A stretch of 64,000 nt of DNA from Endozoicomonas sp965208385 (GCA_965208385.1 CBDBOO010000009.1:1-64000), one strand, 5' to 3'; shown: positions 35,401-45,488, counted from the stretch's first letter. The notes: generated by a model not told the origin, from the letters alone. Made by a program: numbers and translations.

Positions 35401-36687
35401 TTAAGGCTCAAGCTGCCTTGTTAAACTTTTAATAAATACGTTACGGGAGCCATTAATATCACGATCAACGGTGAATCCATCACCCTTTATAACCTTTGAC
35501 GAGCCAAGCCGGTCGTTAATGGTGCCATCCCACGTACGGGTTTTTGAGGTGTATGCCTCATTGCAATCGACAACGTGTTTACCGTACTTTTTGGCATACC
35601 ACTTAAGACGCATCTTAAACCCGTAGTGGTTAAGGTCTAGCATCTGGCGACAAGTGTTTCGGCGAATAATACGAACCTTTTTGTCTTTCCGTGTGACCAT
35701 CCCTCTGGTTTCAAAGGTGGGTAAAAAGATCACGTCATAGCTAGACACAAGCTCGAACGCCAAGCGGTTATGCAAGTCCAGAATGATGTCATCCTTCTTA
35801 CACTTCAGGCGATTGATTTTACGGTTAAAGTGAACAATGCAATCTCGCGCCCACTGAGGCATATCAACGAACTTCACGCCCTTTTGCACATTGAGAACTT
35901 TTTGTTTTTGACCAATCAGCTTGTCCACTTTCTTCATTAATGGGAACAGCTTTTCTTTGGCAAGGTTATCGCCAGCAATTAAAGCATCCTTATCGCTAAA
36001 ACAGGTGGCGAAGGTTCTCACTCCGGGATCAATACCAACACAATTTACTCCACCTTGGATTTCGGTATTGAGTTCGATGTGTTGTTGCACCTGAATAAAC
36101 CAACGACCCTTGTCACAGGTGATAACGCATGATTTGCCAATGGCTTCGTCGGGTACATTTTCAGTCAGATGAATTTTACCCAGCGCATTGACGCAGTGGT
36201 TTAGCCTCTTTGGTAGCCGGTCAATTGAGAAAGAATGCTTGCTCCCTTTGCGGCTTTTAAATCCGACCTCTGCAAAACCTCCTTTGGCTCCTTTCAGTTT
36301 TTTATTCTTGCTGCAAACCGCTTTAAAGGTGGTTGCCGCTGCAAGTGTTCCATTGTCAGAAATTAATGAATTATAAGCACGACCATTGTCTTTCTGTTCT
36401 TGCTCTACCTGTACCTTTATGGAAGGGCGCATGTTGATGAACTTGCCGCTTTCATCCTTGTATTTGTCGTTACGGAAGTGGTTTACAGCTAGATTGTATG
36501 AACGTCTATATAATGCAAGTGCGTCCCTGTATGCCGACTCATTTTCCGGATAAAACCTTATCTTTTTTGATGCTACTATTTTTACGCCTTTCAGCGGAAC
36601 GCTTTCCGTAGTGGCTATTGCAGAATGAGGTAATGAAACCGACAAGCTCTGAGGTATCAAAGGCTTCACAGGAACCATTCGAGTCAT
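35401..36687 (-). CDS. tnpB: TnpB-family RNA-guided nuclease of IS607-type element
   Basis: TnpB proteins are RuvC-fold nucleases guided by an RNA from the element's right end. I start at ATG 36687 (428 aa), since the longer open frame upstream overlaps tnpA in another phase. RuvC residues are visible: Asp in CVGIDPGVRTFATCF, Glu in IFLPTFETRGM and Asp in DRDINGSRN. The usual CxxC...CxxC zinc ribbon is replaced by VVDCNEAYTSKTRTWDG...LGSSKVIKGDGFTVDRDING. This NEAYTSKT-type end is, to my knowledge, characteristic of the IS607 TnpB branch related to eukaryotic Fanzor2. The frame is intact, so activity is possible. Confidence 0.88.
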   Translation of the reverse strand: MTRMVPVKPLIPQSLSVSLPHSAIATTESVPLKGVKIVASKKIRFYPENESAYRDALALYRRSYNLAVNHFRNDKYKDESGKFINMRPSIKVQVEQEQKDNGRAYNSLISDNGTLAAATTFKAVCSKNKKLKGAKGGFAEVGFKSRKGSKHSFSIDRLPKRLNHCVNALGKIHLTENVPDEAIGKSCVITCDKGRWFIQVQQHIELNTEIQGGVNCVGIDPGVRTFATCFSDKDALIAGDNLAKEKLFPLMKKVDKLIGQKQKVLNVQKGVKFVDMPQWARDCIVHFNRKINRLKCKKDDIILDLHNRLAFELVSSYDVIFLPTFETRGMVTRKDKKVRIIRRNTCRQMLDLNHYGFKMRLKWYAKKYGKHVVDCNEAYTSKTRTWDGTINDRLGSSKVIKGDGFTVDRDINGSRNVFIKSLTRQLEP

Positions 36688-37105
36688 CCAGAACTTCGAT
36701 TTGTCCTCCCGATAATTCAACGAGCCATTTGATAAGCTCGAATCCTGATCGTGCAAGTCGGTCTTTTGTGGCAACCACAATGTGGGTTGGATTTCCGCAC
36801 ATTGCTGATTCCAGAATGGTTTGCAGCCCTTTTCGTTTAAAGTTGAAAGCACTGGCAATGTCACTGATAAATTCTGCGTCAGGATGCCTTTCGAGCAAGA
36901 TACGCTTTTGCGTATTGATGCTGGATTTTTGCTTCCCTGAGCTAACCCTTGCATAGCATATCTTTCTCTGCTGGTTGATGAATATGCGGTAGTGACCACC
37001 GCTCGTTTGCATTATTTTCTCGTAATGACCGCTTTCGATCTTTCGCCTTATTGTCTGGGAGGTTACGCCCTCAATCTTGGCAAGTTTGGTTGTGGATACC
37101 CACAA
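36539..37105 (-). CDS. tnpA: IS607-family serine recombinase TnpA
   Basis: A 188-residue transposase. The N-terminal MerR-like helix-turn-helix is VSTTKLAKIEGVTSQTIRRK, followed by the small-serine-recombinase catalytic domain. The nucleophile is in CYARVSSGKQKSS, and DRLARSGFELIKWLVE holds the conserved Asp-Arg-Leu-x-Arg. The arrangement with DNA-binding domain first is diagnostic of IS607. Its 3' end overlaps tnpB by about 150 bases. Confidence 0.93.
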   Translation of the reverse strand: MWVSTTKLAKIEGVTSQTIRRKIESGHYEKIMQTSGGHYRIFINQQRKICYARVSSGKQKSSINTQKRILLERHPDAEFISDIASAFNFKRKGLQTILESAMCGNPTHIVVATKDRLARSGFELIKWLVELSGGQIEVLDDSNGSCEAFDTSELVGFITSFCNSHYGKRSAERRKNSSIKKDKVLSGK

Positions 37106-37364
37106 AATAAACGTCTCTGGTTATTAATTCAGAGACAGCATAGCACGCTATGTTGCGTTTGTTGCATTTTTACTGAACTGTTACCGATATTTTTCTTCGA
37201 CATTGCGATAATGATAGGATCGTTTTTAATAAACGCTAATACTATATTCTTTTATTGGTGGGTTTTATATTTTATTCTGTGATTAAGTTGTGCTAAGTCG
37301 AATTAAATGATTGTGGAAAAAATACATTTCTATTAATAAAATCATCAGAAAAAATAAGTATGCA

Positions 37365-37440
37365 GACACGCATAATAAATGGCTATTTACCCGCCTGTGG
37401 CGGGAAAATAGCTTATGAGTTCGTATGTCCGGTACTTATC
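37365..37440. repeat. Dispersed palindromic intergenic repeat, copy 2
   Basis: The hairpin GGCTATTTACCCGCC-TGT-GGCGGGAAAATAGC plus flanks GAGTTCGTATGTCCGG-TACTTAT match, in reverse orientation, copies 1, 3 and 4. It lies between the IS607-type element and the split gene ending at 37495. Confidence 0.75.
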
Positions 37441-37470
37441 TGGTTGCAAATTAAAAATTGATATAATAGT

Positions 37471-37513
37471 AGCGATACTATGGTTTCGTCGATACTATGG
37501 TTTTGTCGATACC
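37471..37513. repeat. 17-bp direct repeat overlapping a gene 3' end
   Basis: CGATACTATGGTTT(C/T) occurs twice and CGATAC a third time. The stop codon at 37495-37497 lies inside the second unit, so unit number changes could alter the C-terminus. Confidence 0.6.
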
Positions 37514-38393
37514 TGAAATAATGCGGGAACCGTTTTTATGGAATCCTGTTTTACAATTGTTCCGTAATGTGTCGAATCAGCACTTATATGTTCTACATTT
37601 GCATCCTCGTCTTCAGTAAAACCGGTATTTTCGTCGGCAGTGACTGAGAGGTAGTTTCGGTAGAACCCTGAGGATGCGGTTACCTTTCTGTTACCTGCCC
37701 ATATAGGCCATTCAATAAACGATCTAATGGTTGTGCTAAAGCCACAAATCTGATGGTGCCAATCACTACCGGGATTATTGTAAACCGTACAGCCATTTTC
37801 CTCCGAAGGGCTATCAACGCTGTAGTAATGATATGGAAAACTGAGAGGTTGAGTCTCCTGCCCGCGCAGGGTCACATTGAGTGGCTGACGGGTTAGATAG
37901 TAATAGGTATTTCCGGTAATTTGAGAACTCTCTGCACTCCAGACATGCGATGCATTATAATTGCCCACCACAAACTGATTTCTGAGTAGAGATACAGACG
38001 TTAGATTACTCTGGTTCGTCCAGTAGCTGTGCAGTACTGGCAGCAATTTCTTCCCTGTAACGCCATCGACGTAAAAAGTCTGGCCTGTATCGGGTAATGA
38101 ACCATTGTAAAACAGCGGCCCATTACTTTTATTAATAGTTCTTGCCTGAGGCTTTGAGTAGGACACATAAGGCGTTGCTGTTTGCCAGAAAATCTGTGCG
38201 TACGGGTTGTCAATCCATGATGATGACCTTTCGTAATGCTCAAGCACGACGCCATTTATGACAGCGCCCGCCTTCTGGTGTTCCCCTTCTATTGGAATAT
38301 CAATCGGAATTGTAAGCACACTTTTCCCTTTGACTTGATAGGTTGGCAATTCACTACAACCGGAATGATTGAAAGTAGCTGTTTGTTCTAATT

Positions 38394-40137
38394 AGTGCCT
38401 GTCCGAAAACCCTTAAAACTTAACGCATGATGACCTTCACCCTTGCCGTAATTGATTGAAAATCAACCAGCTCGTTTTTGAAGGTTAATTTTTCAACAAA
38501 TCCAGAGAAATTCCCTTAGAATTTGTCTTTTTTGATTAAGTGGCATCCTCACGCTGCCGTGATTTTTGTAAAATTGAACTCACTTCCGTATTTCAGCCTG
38601 CGAGTCGCAACTTTTTCCGGTCTTGCTCTTGCAAGAGCTTGCCCAATCTATGCAAGTTGCTCCCCAAAACAGCAAGAGCTACATATCGTTTAAAGCCGAT
38701 CAGCCCTTCGTCCGGACATTTATCAAGACCATGGACTTCCAATGCATTGATATCTGACTCTACAGCCGAATGTTTTCGCTTTGCTCGAACAAACTCAGGA
38801 TGATATTCGCGCTTTTTATCTTCAGCCGACAGTTTGCCCTTTTTGGGAAGAACAGCCAGATCCAAAAAGGCCTCCAAAGCCACTAAATTTGCCGGACTCC
38901 AGAATCCTTTGTCGTAACTGGCCTGAGTCAGATCAGGGAAGCGTTTTTTGGCTCCCTCTGCCATAGATACCGTCACTTTGTCGTCGGTTTCTTTTTGCAT
39001 GACTTGATGGTTCAGAGTGAAGCCAAATTGGTCCTGTAATACACACACACGCAGCCCCAGCTCAACGGTAACACCCGCTTTACCTTTGCTAATCCATTCA
39101 GTATGAGGCTCATGGAATGAGAATATTTTTTCAGAATGAGGTATTTTTTCATCATCAAAAACACGTCGGCAGGTCAGACCAACCTGATAGTGAATGCAGC
39201 TGATCCAACGCTTCAGGGCTATCAGTCGATCCTTATCAACACCCTTATTCTCCAGTAGAGATAATGTTAGTTCTGCTTTTTTTGCTATTTTCTGACTGCG
39301 ATTCAGGTAATAAATGTAGGCATCATCTACTTTGTCCTGACAAGCCTGCTTTTGCACTTTACTGGAAGAGGTCGAGTGCTTAAGTCTGCGAAGTTTGTTG
39401 TACCGTTTTTTATGTTGTTTCTGTAGCTCTGCGGACTGTCTCCAGGCGGTTAACTGCTTCTCTGCTGCCAGAACCGTGGCTGTCTCGATCGTTTTACGAC
39501 AGGCTTCCTCTAACAAGCCGATGTCCGTTGGATATCTCACATTGGTTTTTACGACAAAGGAATCGCAACGGCCCTGTAGCCGTTCATATTTTTTTTTACC
39601 AGCTCATGCCCGGCAGAGACAGCAATCTGGCTGATCTCATCAAGAACTTCCGGTGTAAAAAGCGAAATATTGTCCTGTAGGGTTTGCAGGCGATATTGGT
39701 ACTCGTCATAAGGTCCATGACCTAATATTTGCCGGAGTTTTCCATGCTCGTTAGCCAATTCACGCAGGCGGTCAAAATCACAATTAATCACCAGCCGAAG
39801 TGTTCCAAAGACCAGTATTCTCCAGAGATCCATCCCTGGACGACCATTCTTTTTGTCCACAGCTTCCGGAATCATTTTTTCAAGTGCAAGGAAGACCGCT
39901 TGTCGTAAATCGGTATTTATATAAAGGTGCTGCAATCCTCTTAAAATACGTGGAATATCGTCCCGAGAGCGAGGGTCGAACTGGATGGCAGAGATGTCGA
40001 CTTCACCCAAATGTAACTGTGGATTAATTGGTTTACGCATAATTTTTGAAAATAACAGCCGGTAGTTGAAAACTTCAGTATCTATATTGGGCTTCAAGCC
40101 CTGATTTTCAAGGGCTTAGGGTTTTCGGACAGGCACT
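38394..40137 (-). mobile_element. ISNCY/IS1182-like insertion sequence, 1744 bp
   Basis: Inverted ends AGTGCCTGTCCGAAAACCCT at 38394 and its complement ending at 40137, flanked by AATT on both sides (possible 4-bp duplication, 38390-38393 and 40138-40141). One transposase gene in two frames. Family assignment is tentative. Confidence 0.85.
38593..40097 (-). pseudogene. Transposase of ISNCY/IS1182 type, two frames joined at an A9 run
   Basis: The N-terminal frame (40097-39549) contains GRPGMDLWRILVFGTLRLVINCDFDRLREL. The C-terminal frame (to 38593) contains IFSFHEPHTEWISKGKAGVTVELG and ASYDKGFWSPANLVALEAF. The switch occurs at nine A residues (39592-39600 on the plus strand as T9). One extra base there, or a -1 slip, gives the continuous reading VKKKYERLQGRCDSFVVKTNVRYPTDIG. 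It could be a frameshift mutation or programmed slippage. I record it as broken with that caveat. Confidence 0.8.
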
Positions 40138-40240
40138 AATTACATAGTACACAGAATGGGTTGTAAGTGACCTTCTTTATCACTCAGTAAACCGGTGATA
40201 TAAGAACCATCCCCCCTAAAAAAACTCACCGTGTAAAGGC

Positions 40241-40404
40241 CAGGGCGATCTCATTTGACAAACACCAATCCTGTTGCATATTCAAAAAGCTAGCTTTAAA
40301 AACTGAATTTTTGAGAAGTACAGGAAATTAGGCTTATTTTGGTACTTTTGTGTGCTGAATAATTAGCCAAACAGAGAAAGTTAGTGCCAAATGAGATCGC
40401 CCTG
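40241..40404. mobile_element. MITE family M2, 164 bp, 10-bp target duplication
   Basis: Inverted ends CAGGGCGATCTCATTTG, flanked by GTGTAAAGGC at 40231-40240 and 40405-40414. An equal-length copy is at 53409-53572, and partial copies are at 54919-55049 and 22722-22746. It has no coding capacity. Confidence 0.93.
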
Positions 40405-40814
40405 GTGTAAAGGCTTGTCTGGAGGGTCACCCTTAATAAAAACCGGATAAAACCGATCTCCTTCGATATCAAAAATACCCGGAGTGATGTAACCGTTTTT
40501 TTTCTCTTGTCCAAAAATAACATTAATAAAAAGGAATTTACTCTGGAAGTCTCCGGCAATGGTTCTTGTTCCTCTTCGATAATGAAGAGAGTTTGACTGA
40601 CTCAACGGCGATAAAAAGCCAGTAATAATATTCCTCCCGGGCATTACAACTTCTGTTTTGTTAAAATCAAAGCGTTTGAATCCCGTGTTTATCAAAGCAT
40701 GTTCTATCTGTCCCTCCTCTATAGATGCAGTAACTACAGAGGCCGAAAGTGCATATGTTAAAAAAAAGATTGATAACAGGTAACCTTTTTTACAACGATC
40801 AATCATGTTTAAGT

Positions 40815-40910
40815 CTCGATCTGTAAGTGTGTGGACACACGTAATCGAATAGTTAATCATTTACCCACCTGTGGTGGGAAAACTGAATTCGTAGGTCTGG
40901 GTACTTAGAA
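40815..40910. repeat. Dispersed palindromic intergenic repeat, copy 3
   Basis: GTAAGTGTGTGGACACACGT, ATTCGAT, then TTTACCCACC-TGT-GGTGGGAAAA and GAATTCGTAGGTCTGGGTAC. This is the reverse of copy 1 and similar over its length. It lies between the split gene starting at 40806 and the 592-aa gene stop. Confidence 0.8.
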
Positions 40911-40978
40911 AATTGTGGAAATCTATTCAGATATTTCTCTATTCATTATGATCAACACTCAATAACCAGGTGACTCTG

Positions 40979-42757
40979 TCAATAACTCACCCATATCAAT
41001 AAGGCTGCAATTGCCAGATATGGCATAAAATAGGCCGTATTCTCAGAATAGGCAGTATTTTCAGAAAGATTTATATGAGTATCAGCTTCGTTTTCTGCGC
41101 CCAACCTTAAATTGTCCTGACAGGAAGAGAGAACATGGTTTATCTGTTCGTCATTTGAATGGGCTATACCTGAAGCCGTTGTAACAGGGGTAGAATAATT
41201 TAACGTCCCTATGTCTGGGCATCCGATAGTGGCAGTATCAGCAATGATAATATTTCCGTCTGATTGTTTTACATCTACTTTATTTCCCTGATTAAACACT
41301 AGAGCTGTATCTAGGCTGGTCAACTTATTGTCACTGAAAAACAGATCCAGTAAGCCATCAAAAACCATACCTGTCAGAGAGTCATCTATGGAATTATCTC
41401 TTATCGTTGCAGGGACTCTGGCATCATGGTTGGCAGGTGTTGGAATAAGACTGACAGACTGAGGGAATCGATAAAATTGCGAATGCTCTAACTTCACTGG
41501 CAGGCAGTCCGGTGTATAAGGCTTAAAATCAATGGCTTTACTGCAGTGACCAATACAATCAAATCGACTGCCACAAATTTTTACCTGACGGTCTGATGAG
41601 ATTGCGGGTTTATTACTGTTGATCAGAAACTCAGAATCTATAACGCTTAGATCACCGCCCTGCTGGCGAATCAGGTTAGATCCTCCTGAAAAAGAGCTAT
41701 TGACGATTTGCAGCATACCTTGAGTCTGGCTGAGCAGTTGAGAGTCAGAATGGTTATTTTCATCTGCTTTAAAATGCAGGTTTTCCAGGTAGCAAGTGCT
41801 CTTCTGGCAGTCAATGCCTGTGTCTCCGTCAGCCAGACTGTATAAAATCGTAGCCCTGCTTCTGATACGTTCACCATACCCGGCAATATAGGTGTCTGGT
41901 GTATGGTCACCTGAGTCAGAATCGTAATCAGCACTTCCGTTATTTTCAGCATTCCCAGAATTGTCAGCGCTTTCAGAATTGTCAGCACTTCCAGAATGTT
42001 CAGCGCTAGCCATAATATCGGGAGGTACACCAACCAGAGTCAGAGTGTAGCCGTTATTCACGATCACTTTCTGACTGGTAGAGAGAGTCAGGTCACCATT
42101 GTGCGAATCAATCAATGCCAGAACCTTACCGCTGGTAAGTGTTGTCAGTGGAGCCAGCCCACTGGCTGCATTCAGAAATACCACTTTATTAAAATGCCAG
42201 CACCCCAGGTGCAAGTCCCGATCCTGTATTACACCAGGGTTTTCCGAGAGTGTACTGAGCAACTGGGGACTGATAATAAAATTACCTGCACTGCGCCTGG
42301 AGCGACAGGAGGATAAACGCTGTCTTGTACCAAAGTCTGTCAATTCGGAGACTAGTGTTGCGGTTTCACTGACTGTACTTATATATTTCCCGTCACGATA
42401 CTGGATAAACTCACACGACACTATAGTCCCATTATCACTGACTCGGACAGGGTCTAGAACCACTCCCTGCCTATTCGCAGAATAGTATTGGGGTAAATCA
42501 GTTGCAGAATGTCTGACATTATTAATATTCCATAGAGGCAATTCGGCTGTTCCATTATTTTGACACTCAAACAACACCTGACCATCAGGGCAGATCGTTT
42601 GGCTCTGAGGGCTCTGAGTAATTACGATGTCGGGCAGAGGCTCTCTCTTGATTCGATCATTTTCTTCAACCATATTTCGATCAGCAAGAAGTGAAGAAGA
42701 TATAAAAATAAATATTAATATACATAAAGATTTTGAATCTGAATTACAAAACAGCAT
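40979..42757 (-). CDS. Exported, anchored protein with Ig-like domain and beta-helix-like region, 592 aa
   Basis: The signal peptide is LCILIFIFISSSLLA (to about residue 25). Residues 44-135 look like an immunoglobulin-type domain: IVITQSPQSQTICPDGQVLFEC with Cys65, a core Trp76, and DNGTIVSC with Cys115, the usual Cys-Trp-(D-G)-Cys spacing. The part from about 170 on has many short repeats (LENLHFKAD, LQIVNSSFSGG, LSVIDSEFLINSN, VKICGSRFDC) typical of right-handed parallel beta-helix proteins. A low-complexity Ser/Asn/Ala/Asp block is near 255-285. The C-terminus is a membrane anchor (YFMPYLAIAALLIWVSY). It is probably a surface protein. Binding partner unknown. Confidence 0.75.
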   Translation of the reverse strand: MLFCNSDSKSLCILIFIFISSSLLADRNMVEENDRIKREPLPDIVITQSPQSQTICPDGQVLFECQNNGTAELPLWNINNVRHSATDLPQYYSANRQGVVLDPVRVSDNGTIVSCEFIQYRDGKYISTVSETATLVSELTDFGTRQRLSSCRSRRSAGNFIISPQLLSTLSENPGVIQDRDLHLGCWHFNKVVFLNAASGLAPLTTLTSGKVLALIDSHNGDLTLSTSQKVIVNNGYTLTLVGVPPDIMASAEHSGSADNSESADNSGNAENNGSADYDSDSGDHTPDTYIAGYGERIRSRATILYSLADGDTGIDCQKSTCYLENLHFKADENNHSDSQLLSQTQGMLQIVNSSFSGGSNLIRQQGGDLSVIDSEFLINSNKPAISSDRQVKICGSRFDCIGHCSKAIDFKPYTPDCLPVKLEHSQFYRFPQSVSLIPTPANHDARVPATIRDNSIDDSLTGMVFDGLLDLFFSDNKLTSLDTALVFNQGNKVDVKQSDGNIIIADTATIGCPDIGTLNYSTPVTTASGIAHSNDEQINHVLSSCQDNLRLGAENEADTHINLSENTAYSENTAYFMPYLAIAALLIWVSY

Positions 42758-44099
42758 TAGAACTGCTCCAACAAAACCACAGGATATTACTGAAAATTAA
42801 TATTCGCTTTTAACAATAAAGGGAGTATAGTTGTGGTGCTTGCTGTTACCCTGATTTTTTCGTAGACCGATATTCATTGATTATTTTTTTGGGATGGCAA
42901 TCCAGTCGTATATTTTGGCGAGCTTCGTCTGAGTTTTTGGACCTTCCAATGCATAGAGCATCCGAGCGGTTTCTCTGGCGAGCTCTCCCTGATTAGATAA
43001 ATATTCATAAAATTGATATTGTCCAACCCCGCACCACTGGTTATCTATTACTGAGTCATCTTTATCAACAGGCTGTGGTATTTTAGCTCGTCTGAGTGCT
43101 TCCAGTAGCTTTCTTGTAGTAGCTCCGATGCGAGCTTTGGCGTAGAGAAAACGAATCAGAAATTCACGATTCAATCTCTGTTTCATTGCATTATTCAATG
43201 CTGAGGAAGAATTTTTTTGATTTACCATTAACTGTAGTTCCGGATCCAGCCAGCCGAAAAAACGCTGTTTCATTTCTTCGGTAACGGAAGGCTCTGTATA
43301 AAACAGCTGAATCAATTCACCCACATCTGCAGGACAGATTTTCTGTCCCGAGATTGTAACAGTGACACTACGCTTCTGAAGAACAATCCTTATATCTGAC
43401 AGACTTTTACCATCAGAAATTTCTTCCAGAACCTTTTTTATAACGCCGCTATTGCCTAAAAGTCTCATGGATTGCCAGTCACCCTCCTGGCCAGAGGTTT
43501 TAATGGTTCCCTTGATACCAAAAGCTTTAACTCGATGCTGCAGTTTTTAGTTGTTGACTGATACACTTCTGCTCACGCAGCTTTCTGAGCGTGATACTTC
43601 AACGAAGCAGTGGGTTCCTGTTTGCCCAGATCGCGACCAGCCATATGCTTACTGGATTCCCTTGTTGGCAACACATCGTCCAAGGCTTTCGTTAAGGATT
43701 TCAACGCAGCCTCAGGGTCATCTGATGCGACCACTTCTTTGACCGTATCAACCAATGCTTCAGCTTTGAGGCGTTCGATCAGGCAACCTGCGGGCAACCC
43801 GGGTTGTTTGTTTTTGAGTCGGGCTGATTGCTCTGGATGCAGTAACAACAAATGATCGCACAGCAGGCTCAGGATCAAGCCACGCTCAGACCCTTCTTTG
43901 CCTTGCTGTTTGCTCAGTCGGTTCCAGCCGCCATACGCTTTCCAGTCCTGAATAAAAACCTCGACCAACCACCTCAGCGAATACAGCCTGGCTATATCAG
44001 CGTGGAGCCATGACATATCAGAAGCGACCAGATAACGGTACTCTTCTTCATCTTCATACTTACAAGTAACTCCCTCTGAACTCACCAGTCCGCACAGGG

Positions 44100-45488
44100 T
44101 TAAGCCATCGCGGTCTGCTCTTCAGGTATCAGGAGGTAGCCCATATCTTTCGCCTTTTTTTTCAAATTAGTTAAGACTCTGGCTTTATATTCTTGCTCAT
44201 AATGATCCTGCCCAAGGTCAATATATTCCGTCTTGTTTTTCAGCATGCTGTATATGAATCGGGCTAATTTATGTGCGGTTGCGGTGATCGCTTTCGGGGC
44301 TCCCAAGCGACTGCGCATTCTTCGATAGTAACCACCAAGCGCACTTTTTGAATTCGTCAGAGAGTATGCTGCCATCCTCAAAGCTTTTGATGCCCGGTTG
44401 GGTATCCGTTTGGTTTTACAGCTTAGAATTTTATCACCGGATATTTTGTTTTCAGGACTCAAACCAAGCCACGAAGCAAAATGTTTGGCTGTGGGCCATC
44501 GATTCATATCAGTTCCTGTTTCCGATAGTATTTTCAGAGCCGTATTTTCATCAATACCATCAATAGCTGTCAGGTCAACACCCGTTACCCGATAGAGCTC
44601 AGAACGAACGTCAAAGTCGGGAGAACTGGACGATTTACGTTTTTTAACCGGTTTATCAGGCATGTTGTCAGAATCATCAGCCTTGCTATCAAATTGTTTC
44701 AGCTGGCTCGCTAAAGCCCTGTCGCAGGCGCTGATCTTTTCATCATAAACGTCATAAAGTTCAACCGATTGCTGTAGGGCAAACAGATGCTCAGCCCGGT
44801 AGTGTCTTTTTAGAGACCTGGCAATTTGCTGTTCTGTCTTTTTGCAATGCGGATCACGATGTTTTGCCAATTGAAGTGGATCTCGCTCCCCTTCAACAAT
44901 ACACCGAATGATCGTCAATCCGGTTTTTCCCGTGATATCGGTAACGACATTATCCAGCAACAGGTTCATCTGTCTTAGAGCTTTTTGCATATGCTGTATA
45001 TGCGACGCACGGTTTGCTACGAGATTGTCACGTTGCCTCATGTAAGCTCTTAATGCGCAAACCTCCTCATCCGGGCGAAAGGCGGTATTGAGCAATCCAT
45101 AAGTGTGAAGCTGCTGAATCCACTGACAATCCTCAACGTCAGTTTTACGTCCAGCGACGTTTTTAACGTAGCGCGCATTCACAAGACGAACTTCGAGACC
45201 ATGGGATTCAAGAATTTCAAAAGCGGGTATCCAGTAAATCCCTGTCGATTCCATCGCAACCGTAGTGATGCCTGCATTTATTAACCATTGCGCCATGTTT
45301 TCAAGGTCAGCGGTAAAACAAGGAAACGACCGAACAGGCTGATCATCTAACTCTTGCGGAATAGCTACGTAGTGCGTCTCTGAACCAATATCAATACCAG
45401 CCGCATACAGGTTAATGGTTTCTAAATGCCCATCAATTCGTTTCTGGGCTTTGGGAGAAGCAGTCTCAGTTTTTAACTTACTTTTCAT
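44100..45488 (-). CDS. IS110-family DEDD transposase
   Basis: A 462-residue IS110 recombinase. The DEDD catalytic domain at the N-terminus shows AAGIDIGSETHYVAIP (first Asp), VAMESTGIYWIPAFEI (Glu) and ARYVKNVAGRKTDVEDCQWIQQLH (Asp pair). The C-terminal Tnp_20 region begins with LTAIDGIDENTALKIL and continues ASWLGLSPENKISGDKILS. It acts with a bridge RNA to join donor and target DNA. The frame is intact. Confidence 0.94.
   Translation of the reverse strand: MKSKLKTETASPKAQKRIDGHLETINLYAAGIDIGSETHYVAIPQELDDQPVRSFPCFTADLENMAQWLINAGITTVAMESTGIYWIPAFEILESHGLEVRLVNARYVKNVAGRKTDVEDCQWIQQLHTYGLLNTAFRPDEEVCALRAYMRQRDNLVANRASHIQHMQKALRQMNLLLDNVVTDITGKTGLTIIRCIVEGERDPLQLAKHRDPHCKKTEQQIARSLKRHYRAEHLFALQQSVELYDVYDEKISACDRALASQLKQFDSKADDSDNMPDKPVKKRKSSSSPDFDVRSELYRVTGVDLTAIDGIDENTALKILSETGTDMNRWPTAKHFASWLGLSPENKISGDKILSCKTKRIPNRASKALRMAAYSLTNSKSALGGYYRRMRSRLGAPKAITATAHKLARFIYSMLKNKTEYIDLGQDHYEQEYKARVLTNLKKKAKDMGYLLIPEEQTAMA

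Larger units (their letters stand above)
35370..37164 (-). mobile_element. IS607-type element (serine recombinase plus TnpB)
   Basis: tnpA and tnpB overlap on the minus strand. Matching sequence GCAACGAACGCAACAT (35373-35388) and its near inverse ATGTTGCGTTTGTTGC (37150-37165) lie at the two sides, so I place the ends there approximately. The right end also folds as CAACGAA/TTCGTTG (35374-35394). IS607 elements have no target duplication, so the borders cannot be fixed from one copy. Confidence 0.75.
37495..40806 (-). pseudogene. Exported-protein gene split by an ISNCY/IS1182-like element and a MITE
   Basis: Pieces at 40806-40405, 40230-40138 and 38389-37495 are collinear. The start MIDRCKKGYLLSIFFLTYALSASVVTA is a good signal peptide. 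The MITE at 40241-40404 (10-bp duplication) cuts the first piece, supplying an artificial tail GDLIWH and stop. After removal the frame meets a T7 run that needs one base fewer. It then reads on as RGDGSYITGLLSDKEGHLQP to a TAA at the second insertion site, then continues in frame as EQTATFNHSGCSELPTYQVKG into the 284-aa C-terminal part. So the gene has a frameshift, a stop and two insertions. The C-terminal part is rich in Tyr, Asn and Trp. Function unknown. Confidence 0.7.

Noticed and set aside
36687..36999. N-terminal 104-residue extension of the IS607 TnpB
   Set aside because: This stretch overlaps tnpA in another phase and shows no TnpB-like sequence. The family N-terminus begins near 36687.
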